A DNA stretch of 12,881 nucleotides from JBELMB01 sp042088665 (GTDB taxonomy: Bacteria; Pseudomonadota; Alphaproteobacteria; Rhodobacterales; Rhodobacteraceae): positions 1 through 12,881 of the forward strand of contig JBELMB010000149.1 of NCBI GenBank assembly GCA_042088665.1, given 5' to 3'. Both the position numbers and the translations under genes were made by a program. Positions 1-5,793 of the stretch are shown piece by piece (within the stretch, counting starts at the first letter, position 1; every line of letters begins with the position of its first letter). The notes under the pieces were generated by a model. That model saw nothing but the letters and a program-made list of their open reading frames with translations, was not told where the DNA came from and searched no databases.

Positions 1-694
1 GGGTGATCAGGTCGATGGCCTCGAGCGGCGCTTGCTGCCCCGGCAGCTTGCGGTGCACTTGGGCACGCACCGCATCGATGGCGTCTGGCGCGGACAGCGG
101 CGCGGGCAGATCACAAAGGCGTGGGGCCAACGCGACAGACCCTTCGTCCAGATGCCGTGCCACATGGACAGGATCTGCGGCAATCCCGTCGATCAGGCCG
201 ATGTCCTCGGCCTTTTCGGCGCGCAGCGGTTTGCCAAAGGCGATGATCTCCGCCGCGCGGGCCATGCCGACGAGCCGGGGCAGACGTTGTGTGCCGCCAG
301 CGCCCGGAACCACGCCCAAAGTGACCTCCGGCAGGCCGATCTGTGCATCCGGTGCCATGATCCGGTACCGGCACGCCAGCGCCAGTTCGCAACCGCCCCC
401 CAGCGCAACTCCGTTTATGGCCGCAACCCATGGCACGTCACTGGCCTCGATGGCCACGATGATGTCATTGAGGTGGGGCGCCACGGGCGGGGCGTCGAAC
501 TCTCGCGCGTCGGCCCCGGCCGCAAAGGCCCGCCCTGCCCCGGTGAGGATCACGCGCGCCAGCCCTGTCTCGCCCGGAAGCCTGTCCAGCACCGCCTGCA
601 GACCCTGCCGCATCTCGAGGCCAATCGCATTGACCGGTGGCCCGTCCAGCGTGACGAGCGCCACGGCACCTTCGCGTTCAAATCGGACCGCCAT
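1..694 (-). CDS. Enoyl-CoA hydratase domain, probably the N-terminus of a FadB/FadJ-like fusion (3'-truncated by window edge)
   Basis: The open frame runs from an ATG at 694 to the left edge, giving 231 residues and no stop. It is a crotonase-fold protein. The oxyanion-hole segment AFAAGAD is at about 57-63, GGGCELALACRYR at 99-111 (catalytic Glu103), and LPEVTLGVVPGAGGTQRLPR at 121-140 (second catalytic Glu123). With both glutamates present it should be an active hydratase rather than a lyase or isomerase. In this pathway it would hydrate 2,3-didehydroadipyl-CoA to 3-hydroxyadipyl-CoA. The tail at about 206-231 (AIDAVRAQVHRKLPGQ, then APLEAIDLI) resembles the linker after the hydratase domain in hydratase/3-hydroxyacyl-CoA dehydrogenase fusions, so the gene may continue well beyond the edge; this is inference. 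AGGGA sits 6 nt before the ATG. The gene is the last seen in the cluster, 131 nt after boxR. Confidence 0.85.
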   Translation of the reverse strand, partial: MAVRFEREGAVALVTLDGPPVNAIGLEMRQGLQAVLDRLPGETGLARVILTGAGRAFAAGADAREFDAPPVAPHLNDIIVAIEASDVPWVAAINGVALGGGCELALACRYRIMAPDAQIGLPEVTLGVVPGAGGTQRLPRLVGMARAAEIIAFGKPLRAEKAEDIGLIDGIAADPVHVARHLDEGSVALAPRLCDLPAPLSAPDAIDAVRAQVHRKLPGQQAPLEAIDLIT

Positions 695-825
695 GGTCTT
701 TCCCTTTCGTTCTGCGCGCTTGGATTGCGCGCAACCTGTATGCCGGACCGCGCCGGTCTTCTTGCGCAGCGTGACCTGCGCCATGGGGTCACTCTGACAC
801 GCCAGATCGGGCGCGCCCGCCCCCC

Positions 826-1740
826 CTATGCGAGCAACCGCTGGTCCGCGATCAGCGTCAGCAAATCGCTGCGGCTTTGATCCTCTGTCGCGCCAGCGGT
901 GTCCAGCACCGCATGGGCCCGCGCGTAAAGCGCCTCGCGGGCGCGCAGGATCGCCTTGAGCTGCGCCATCGCTTCGGGGTGGCCCGCCATGGGCCGCATG
1001 TCCCCCTGTGCGCGCACGCGGGACATGTGGTCCTCTGGCGCGGCCTTGATCCAGATGCAATGGAAGGTCGCCAAAAGCCGCGTATAGGTCGCCGCCTCCG
1101 CCACGATCCCGCCGCCAACGGCGAGGATCAGCCGCGCATGACCGGCAACGACCTGCTCCAGCGCATCCGCTTCGAGTTGGCGATAGCCTTCGGGACCATA
1201 GAGCGCCATGATCTCCGGCACCGGCATCCCGGCGCGCCGCGCCACTTCCTCGTTCAACTCGACAAAAGGGGCGTCCAGCGCGGCGCTCGCCATCCGGCCC
1301 AGCGTGGATTTGCCAGCGCCCCGCAGACCGACAAGGCAGATCCGCTGGGCCCGCCCCCCCTCCGGGCCCGCAGCGCCCAGCAGCGCCAGCGCCTGCGCCT
1401 GCACTTCGGGACTGGCGGCCCGGAACAGGCCCGCGGCGCGCACCACGTCAGAGGTCCATGGATCGTCCGCGCCGACCAGATGCTCCAGCGGGACATCCAG
1501 CGCCCGCGCCACGCGCTGAAGCAGCGCCAGAGAGATATTCCCTGTGCCCGCTTCCAGTTGCGCAAGATGGCGGGGGCTGACACCCGAGAGATCGGACAGG
1601 ACCCGGCGCGGCAAGCCCCGCGCATCCCGCGCCTGCCGCACACGTGCCCCGACCCGAGCCAGCAAGGCGTCAACCGCATTTGGTGCGCCGTCGACCGCGA
1701 GCCCCGTGGTCAACGATGTGGTGGGCGCTTGCTCGGTCAT
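826..1740 (-). CDS. boxR: BoxR-type regulator: XRE helix-turn-helix fused to a shikimate-kinase-like domain
   Basis: This 304-residue protein is predicted to repress the box genes until benzoyl-CoA is bound. An XRE-family HTH spans about 28-85 (ARVRQARDARGLPRRVLSDLSG, then VSPRHLAQLEAGTGNIS). A P-loop kinase domain spans about 132-300, with Walker A GLRGAGKS (138-145), GGG (209-211), a lid-like MRPM (248-251) and R267...Y272. The shikimate-binding DxD of true shikimate kinases is replaced by ELNEE (161-165), as I recall for BoxR/BzdR proteins, so ligand binding rather than catalysis is likely. The ATG at 1740 was chosen over a GTG at 1770 because the family begins close to this point; the Shine-Dalgarno is weak in both cases. 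The gene starts 52 nt after the thioesterase stop and is probably co-transcribed with it. A 12-bp palindrome, CGGGCGCGCCCG, lies just past its stop at 808-819. Confidence 0.93.
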   Translation of the reverse strand: MTEQAPTTSLTTGLAVDGAPNAVDALLARVGARVRQARDARGLPRRVLSDLSGVSPRHLAQLEAGTGNISLALLQRVARALDVPLEHLVGADDPWTSDVVRAAGLFRAASPEVQAQALALLGAAGPEGGRAQRICLVGLRGAGKSTLGRMASAALDAPFVELNEEVARRAGMPVPEIMALYGPEGYRQLEADALEQVVAGHARLILAVGGGIVAEAATYTRLLATFHCIWIKAAPEDHMSRVRAQGDMRPMAGHPEAMAQLKAILRAREALYARAHAVLDTAGATEDQSRSDLLTLIADQRLLA

Positions 1741-1792
1741 GAGCCGCGCCCGCCCTGCGCCCGACGCCACAGCGAAAGGCCCGCACCCGCGC

Positions 1793-2218
1793 TCATGGCA
1801 ATGCCGCCTCGACCACCGCGCGCATGTCGTCTGGTGCTGGACGTTTCACAAAGTCTTTGGCGTCGGTGAAAACGCAGATGAATTGCCCCTCGAAACACAG
1901 TTGCCCGTCCTGCATGCCATCGACCCGAAAGGTGATCGATGTCGTGCCAAGACGCAGCGGCCAGACCGCGCAGATCAGCGGATGGCGCGGCGTGATGGGA
2001 GAGCGGAAATCCATGTTGAGATTGACAAAGGGCGTTCCCACGCCGCGGTCCAGTTCCATCCTGTACCAGTCTTCGCCCAGCTTTTCCGCCCACCATGCGT
2101 TGATCGCATCCAGCGCGAACCACGGGATGCGGCCGGTGTAGACGATCTTTGCCGGGTCGCAATCCCCCCATGTGACGCGGATTTCATGTTCAAATACCTG
2201 CTCGGGGCGGGTGTCCAT
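1793..2218 (-). CDS. 4-hydroxybenzoyl-CoA thioesterase-family (hotdog) acyl-CoA thioesterase
   Basis: A 141-residue single hotdog-domain protein, the usual length for this family. The N-terminal motif VTWGDCDPAKIVYTGRIPWF (15-34) matches the 4HBT active-site signature; Asp21 aligns with the catalytic aspartate (Asp17) of the Pseudomonas 4-hydroxybenzoyl-CoA thioesterase. The segment RGVGTPFVNLNMDFRSP (58-74) is also typical. It would hydrolyse benzoyl-CoA or a related aryl-CoA in the cytoplasm. A benzoyl-CoA thioesterase has been described from the Azoarcus evansii box cluster, where it is thought to relieve CoA depletion; the same role here is inferred from context. AGGAC lies about 7 nt upstream of the ATG. 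A 116-nt gap separates it from the boxA stop. The substrate could also be a pathway side product. Confidence 0.9.
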   Translation of the reverse strand: MDTRPEQVFEHEIRVTWGDCDPAKIVYTGRIPWFALDAINAWWAEKLGEDWYRMELDRGVGTPFVNLNMDFRSPITPRHPLICAVWPLRLGTTSITFRVDGMQDGQLCFEGQFICVFTDAKDFVKRPAPDDMRAVVEAALP

Positions 2219-2334
2219 GGCCTGTCCTGTCTTTCGTTTGTCGCAGCAGCCCGCGCGCCGCCCGTCCCTGTCCAGTGTCCCCGCCCCCGTCCTGCGGGAT
2301 CAGGCCGCATCGCGCGGGGAACGGCGTGCCGGTC

Positions 2335-3519
2335 TCAATAGGTTTCCACATGGTAGCGTCCTTCGCCACGCATGACATCCCGCATGTCGGTCCATGACTG
2401 TCCCATGCTTTCGGCGACGCTGGTGAAGGCACGTTCCACCCCGTCTTCCATGCCGCGCAGCCCGCAGATGTAGACATGCGTGCGGGGATCCCCCAGCAGG
2501 TCTGCGACGGTCTCTTCTTCCTCGCGCATGCGGTCCTGGACATATTCCTTTTCCGGACCGCTGCGGCTGTAGACCAGATGTTGCTCCAGCAGCGCCTCCG
2601 GCACCTTCTTGAGCGGACCGAAATAGGGCAACGCCTCGGGCGTGCGGGCGCCAAAGAACAGAACCATCCGTTCAGAGGCCGCGCTCTGGCTGCGGCTGCG
2701 GCGCATGGTGAAGGCGCGCATCGGCGCGGATCCGGTGCCGGTGCAGATCATCAGGAGACGCGCTTCGGGATCGTCCGGCATCAGGAAGGTCGCGCCGAAA
2801 GGCCCGGTGACGCGCACCTCGTCGCCCGGCGCCAGATCGCAAAGGTGGTTCGAACACAGGCCCTGCGCCTCGCGTTTTACCGTCAGCGACAGGTTGTTGT
2901 AATTCGCCCGCTCCCCGTCACGCGGGCTCGACACCGAGTAGAGGCGTGGCAGGTGCGGCTGGCCCTGCGCATCCGCGCCCGGCGGCAGCACACCGATGGA
3001 CTGGCCCTCAAGCACCGGCATCGGCTGGTTGCCGAAATCGAGGATAATGTGGCGCACGTCGTGGTCCGGGTCGTCGGTCAGCGGGTAGTTCCCGGTGACT
3101 TTCGCCACCGCGGGCTTGCCCAGCGTGTACAAGTTGATCGACGGCTTTGCCGCTGTCGCAGGTGCCACCGCCTTGCCCCCGGCTCCGGCATGGGCCTCCG
3201 CCAGGATCTGCGCAATGGACTCGTCGAGGGCCTCAAGACCGGTTTGCGCCTCGTCGGTGCCCAGATCCTCTTGCTCCGGCAGTTCTTCCCAGTCGAATTG
3301 CGCCTCCAGCGAATAGGGGGCGGTGACCACGCGCCATTCGTCGATGGATCCGGTCGGGCAGACCGGGATGCAATCCATGCAGAAGTTGCAGATCTCCGGG
3401 TCGACCACCACATTGTCGTCGTTATGGGTGATCGCCCCGATCGGGCAGGTCATCTCGCAGGTGTAACAGCGGATACAGATTTCGGGGTCAATCAGGTGCT
3501 GTTTGATAGGCTTGGTCAT
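2335..3519 (-). CDS. boxA: Benzoyl-CoA 2,3-epoxidase reductase component BoxA
   Basis: A 394-residue flavo-iron-sulfur reductase that passes electrons from NADPH to BoxB. The N-terminus is a two-cluster ferredoxin: C15, C18, C21, C25 and C44, C47, C50, C54, each CX2CX2CX3C followed by proline, for two [4Fe-4S] centres. An acidic and Ala-rich linker (about 68-125) leads to a ferredoxin-NADP reductase domain. That domain has the FAD motif RLYSVSS (192-198), the pyridine-nucleotide motif CTGTGSAPMRAF (259-270), ICGLRGMEDG (351-360) and a C-terminal aromatic residue (VETY). The start at 3519 was chosen because AGAGGT lies 5 nt upstream and the family begins directly with the ferredoxin; an in-frame start at 3630 would add 37 atypical residues. 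It lies downstream of boxB, separated from it by a small gene. Confidence 0.96.
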   Translation of the reverse strand: MTKPIKQHLIDPEICIRCYTCEMTCPIGAITHNDDNVVVDPEICNFCMDCIPVCPTGSIDEWRVVTAPYSLEAQFDWEELPEQEDLGTDEAQTGLEALDESIAQILAEAHAGAGGKAVAPATAAKPSINLYTLGKPAVAKVTGNYPLTDDPDHDVRHIILDFGNQPMPVLEGQSIGVLPPGADAQGQPHLPRLYSVSSPRDGERANYNNLSLTVKREAQGLCSNHLCDLAPGDEVRVTGPFGATFLMPDDPEARLLMICTGTGSAPMRAFTMRRSRSQSAASERMVLFFGARTPEALPYFGPLKKVPEALLEQHLVYSRSGPEKEYVQDRMREEEETVADLLGDPRTHVYICGLRGMEDGVERAFTSVAESMGQSWTDMRDVMRGEGRYHVETY

Positions 3520-3777
3520 GACGGACCTCTTTGCAGGCACCCCATCCAGCGCGGTTGCGTCACCGCCGGGGGCGTTGTCGGTTTCAATCGTGCATCGGCT
3601 CTGGACACAGGGGCTGTATCGCGGGCGCAAGTACTGGCGCAGGTTCTGGCGCAGGTTCTGGCGCGCACCAAGGGCCGGTCTCGTCGGGGGGGCGTGCTTT
3701 TATGGCGAAACGCATGCCGACGCGGGCCAGCGTTCCGGGAATCACCGATGTCGCGCAGCAAGCTCAAGGCCCGGCGC
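3520..3777. other. boxA leader region
   Basis: This is the 258-nt gap between the small cysteine-motif gene and boxA. It holds a 12-bp triple repeat (3625-3660) and the boxA Shine-Dalgarno (AGAGGT, 3530-3525). A minus-strand frame is open here, but its composition (many Arg, Cys and Pro) looks like noncoding GC-rich DNA. I see no convincing promoter and no TGCA-N6-TGCA operator, so boxA is probably transcribed from upstream. Confidence 0.5.
3625..3660. repeat. Three tandem 12-bp repeats in the boxA leader
   Basis: On the plus strand, GCGCAAGTACTG is followed by two exact copies of GCGCAGGTTCTG, the first copy differing at two positions. The array lies in the noncoding stretch about 105 nt upstream of the boxA start codon. 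Slippage-prone DNA is the simplest explanation, and no function is evident. Confidence 0.8.
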
Positions 3778-3942
3778 TCAGCGCGCGTTGGACAGGACCG
3801 CCTCCGGCAGGGACAGCACCTCAAGCAGGCTCGCGCAGAGCCCCCGGCAATCCGTGCACCCCAGACAAGGACCAACCTCCATCACCCGGCGCTGCATCTC
3901 CTGCACGCGCGGGGCGTGGGCGGGGACACGTCTCGTTTCCAT
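3778..3942 (-). CDS. Small (54 aa) CX2CX2CX3C protein between boxB and boxA; unrecognised family
   Basis: A short gene missed by a 60-residue cutoff. The ATG at 3942 has a strong Shine-Dalgarno (GGAGGG, 3953-3948, 5 nt spacing) and the frame ends with TGA at 3778-3780. The product is 54 residues: a basic N-terminal helix-like segment (RRVPAHAPRVQEMQRRV), then GPCLGCTDCRGLC with C26, C29, C32 and C36, then a hydrophobic, helix-prone tail (ASLLEVLSLPEAVL). The cysteine spacing equals that of a [4Fe-4S] ferredoxin half-motif, though a zinc site is also possible. The codons are mostly G/C-ending like those of its neighbours. It lies 61 nt after boxB and 258 nt before boxA, just past a strong hairpin. 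An electron-transfer or maturation role for BoxAB is only a guess from position. I do not recognise the family with confidence. Confidence 0.75.
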   Translation of the reverse strand: METRRVPAHAPRVQEMQRRVMEVGPCLGCTDCRGLCASLLEVLSLPEAVLSNAR

Positions 3943-3960
3943 CTTTTCCCTCCATCATGT

Positions 3961-3982
3961 GGCGCGGGGTTGACCCCGCGCC
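3961..3982. repeat. Perfect hairpin repeat downstream of boxB (copy 1)
   Basis: A perfect palindrome, with 9-bp arms GGCGCGGGG and CCCCGCGCC around a TTGA loop. It lies 20 nt past the boxB stop and 8 nt before the Shine-Dalgarno of the small cysteine gene. The same core, with an adjoining CCCC tail, recurs at 5486-5508 (inverted) and 11730-11752. There is no U-run after the stem on the minus strand, so it is more like an mRNA 3'-end stabiliser or processing hairpin, or a REP-like element, than a classic terminator. Confidence 0.85.
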
Positions 3983-4002
3983 CCTTGGGCCTCGCCCGGG
4001 CA

Positions 4003-5454
4003 TCACGCCATATGCAGCTTCACATATTCGAAGTCGCCGGGCTTGTTGTCTATCCCAACTTTCGGAGGCGCAATCCAGCTGGCGTATTTGCCCGGTTCAT
4101 AACACGGCTTCATCAACGACTGGATAAAGTCCCCGTCCGCCTTTGACGGCAACCAGCTGTCGCGCTGCGCCTCCCAGGTGTCACTGCTGATGATATCGCC
4201 GTTCGGATCCGTCGTGATTGCGGAAAAGACGCCGATCTGCCGGTTGAACGCCTCATGCGGGAGCTTCAGCGCAAAATCGATGCCCATCTTGGCAATCGCC
4301 TTGTTCCAGCGCCCGACGCCGCCGCTGGCATCGCGCACGTAGTCGTCGCGCAGACGCATGTTGATCGCCGTCAGCGCGGGCACGTCCTTGGTGACGATCT
4401 GACCGTCTTCGACCATGCGCACGGAATAGGTGTCACCCGACAGGCGGTGATCGTCGTCGATCCGGCCTTCCATGTAGCGCCCCTTGATGCCCGCGTTAAA
4501 GGCATTGGCCGCATTGGTCGACACCTCCGACCCAAAGAGATCCAGGCTCAACGTGTAGTGCAGGTTCAGCTTTTTCTGGATCGTGGGCAGGTCGATCACG
4601 CCCAGATCGCGGATCTTGTTGATGTCGTAGGGGTCGGTGATGCCGGCCTTTTTCATCGCTTCGCAGGTCGCCTGAATCGTGCGCCCGACACCGGTTTCCC
4701 CCACGAACATGTGGTGCGCCTCTTCGGTCAGCATGAAACGACAGGTGCGCGAGAGCGGATCGAACCCCGACTGGGCGAGGCTTTCGAGCTGCATCTTGCC
4801 ATCGCGGTCGGTGAAATAGGTGAACATGAAAAAGCTCAGCCAATCCGGCGTCTCTTCGTTGAAGGCCCCAAGCATGCGCGGCGCCTCCTCGGAGCCGGAC
4901 GAGCGGCGCAGCAGATCATCGGCCTCTTCGCGCCCGTCCTTGCCGAAATACTTGAACAGCAGGTAGACCATTGCCCAGAGGTGCCGGCCCTCTTCGACGT
5001 TGACCTGAAAGAGGTTGCGCATGTCGTAGAGCGACGGCGCAGTCAGTCCGAGAAAGCGCTGCTGCTCGACCGAACCCGGCTCTGTGTCGCCCTGGATCAC
5101 GATCAAGCGTTTGACCATGTTGCGGTATTCACCCGGCACTTCCTGCCAGGCGGTTTCGCCCGCGTGTTCCCCGCAGGGGATTGTGCGGTCGTCGACCTGC
5201 GGGGCAAGCAGGACACCCCAGCGGTAGTCCGGCATCTTGACGTAGTCGAACTTTGCCCAGCCTTTGGGATCCACGGAGACCGCCGTGCGCAGGTAGACCA
5301 TGCTGTCCTGAAAGTTTTGCGGGATCAGGTCATTCCACCAGTTGATGTAACCGGGGTGCCATTTCTCCAGCGCCTTGAGCACTTTCTTGTCGGAGCTCAG
5401 GCCCACATTGTTCGGGATCTGGGTGTCATAGCTGACGTTGATCAGGTCGAGCAT
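4003..5454 (-). CDS. boxB: Benzoyl-CoA 2,3-epoxidase di-iron component BoxB
   Basis: A 483-residue class I-type di-iron oxygenase that inserts one oxygen atom of O2 into benzoyl-CoA, giving 2,3-epoxybenzoyl-CoA, with electrons from BoxA. The length is close to the roughly 470-475 of known BoxB. Candidate iron ligands are Glu125, Glu155 and His158 (in NVEEGRHLW), Asp216, and Glu245 and His248 (in MLTEEAHHMF). These are uniformly five residues later than the ligand positions I recall from the Azoarcus evansii structure, a strong internal check. The ATG at 5454 is preceded by GAGGAG (5470-5465) at a rather long 10-nt spacing, with GAGAGA closer in. The gene follows boxC after a 339-nt leader and is bracketed by inverted copies of a hairpin repeat at 3961-3982 and 5489-5508. 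Confidence 0.97.
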   Translation of the reverse strand: MLDLINVSYDTQIPNNVGLSSDKKVLKALEKWHPGYINWWNDLIPQNFQDSMVYLRTAVSVDPKGWAKFDYVKMPDYRWGVLLAPQVDDRTIPCGEHAGETAWQEVPGEYRNMVKRLIVIQGDTEPGSVEQQRFLGLTAPSLYDMRNLFQVNVEEGRHLWAMVYLLFKYFGKDGREEADDLLRRSSGSEEAPRMLGAFNEETPDWLSFFMFTYFTDRDGKMQLESLAQSGFDPLSRTCRFMLTEEAHHMFVGETGVGRTIQATCEAMKKAGITDPYDINKIRDLGVIDLPTIQKKLNLHYTLSLDLFGSEVSTNAANAFNAGIKGRYMEGRIDDDHRLSGDTYSVRMVEDGQIVTKDVPALTAINMRLRDDYVRDASGGVGRWNKAIAKMGIDFALKLPHEAFNRQIGVFSAITTDPNGDIISSDTWEAQRDSWLPSKADGDFIQSLMKPCYEPGKYASWIAPPKVGIDNKPGDFEYVKLHMA

Positions 5455-5488
5455 ATCTCTCGTTCTCCTCGCAGAAACGCACCTTGGG

Positions 5489-5508
5489 GCGCGGGGTCAA
5501 CCCCGCGC
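5489..5508. repeat. Hairpin repeat upstream of boxB (copy 2, inverted relative to copy 1)
   Basis: A perfect 8-bp-arm hairpin, GCGCGGGG-TCAA-CCCCGCGC. Read on the minus strand it is the same 23-nt element (core plus CCCC tail, 5508-5486) as on the plus strand at 3962-3984. The two copies therefore face each other around boxB. It lies 34 nt upstream of the boxB start codon, so in the mRNA it would fold just before the ribosome binding site. Confidence 0.85.
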
Positions 5509-5544
5509 TACGGGGCTTGATCTTGGGGTGGTGGTGGTGGGGTC

Positions 5545-5651
5545 GCCCGCCGTATCGGGCGCTTTGGGGATGCCCGCCGTATCGGGCGCTTTGGGGATGC
5601 CCGCCGTATCGGGCGCATGGGATTTCGCAAGCCGCATCGGGCGCTTTGGAT
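5545..5651. repeat. Tandem array of 27-bp units, each a small hairpin
   Basis: Two identical 27-bp units (5545-5571 and 5572-5598) are followed by a 25-bp third copy (5599-5623) diverging at its end, and by a decayed fourth (about 5627-5651). Each unit starts with GCCCGCCGTATCGGGC, a 5-bp inverted repeat with a 6-nt loop, followed by a GCTTTGGGGAT-type spacer. The array lies in the untranslated leader of boxB. There are no unique spacers, so it is not a CRISPR array. Confidence 0.9.
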
Positions 5652-5793
5652 CGAGCATCCTCCTTGGCGCATGGCACTGCCCACCACGCGAGGCGCACAA
5701 AACCGCCCGCTCTACCGGATGCAGCCTCATGCGCGCGGGCTCCAGCGTGGGGCCACCCCGGCTGCGGGACGCGCCTGAATGCCTGCGGGATGG

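Larger units (their letters stand above)
5455..5793. other. Long boxC-boxB intergenic leader
   Basis: A 339-nt stretch without a convincing gene. From the boxC end it contains a weak stem (GGGGTGGCCCC near 5749-5759), a TGCA-N6-TGCG motif (5720-5733), a tandem array of 27-bp hairpin units (5545-5623, with a decayed fourth copy to about 5651), a short GTG run (5528-5540), the hairpin repeat (5489-5508) and the boxB ribosome binding site. An open minus-strand frame at 5497-5730 is explained by the repeat length being a multiple of three, and no family is recognised in it. Confidence 0.7.

Noticed and set aside
725..734. TTGCGCGCAA palindrome before the edge hydratase gene as a BoxR site
   Set aside because: It lacks the TGCA-N6-TGCA spacing; such short palindromes are common in this base composition.
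3516..3875. Minus-strand 119-codon frame in the boxA leader
   Set aside because: It overlaps the better supported small cysteine gene in another frame and is dominated by Arg, Cys and Pro, as expected of noncoding GC-rich DNA.
3883..3906. TGCA-N5-TGCA near 3893-3905
   Set aside because: Spacing is five rather than six and it lies inside the small cysteine gene.
3961..3982. Rho-independent terminator after boxB
   Set aside because: The stem is strong, but on the minus strand it is followed by ACATGATGG and a ribosome binding site, not a U-run.
2476..4146. Long plus-strand open frame opposite boxA and its leader
   Set aside because: It is antisense to a gene with clear domains; high GC leaves few stops, and its translation is Arg/His-rich with no recognisable domain.
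5545..5651. CRISPR-like array
   Set aside because: Units are contiguous without unique spacers, and there are no cas genes.
5497..5730. Minus-strand 77-codon frame with repeated APDTAGIPK units
   Set aside because: The apparent peptide repeat arises from the 27-bp tandem DNA array, whose unit is a multiple of three; the frame also reads through the hairpin repeat and has no family match.
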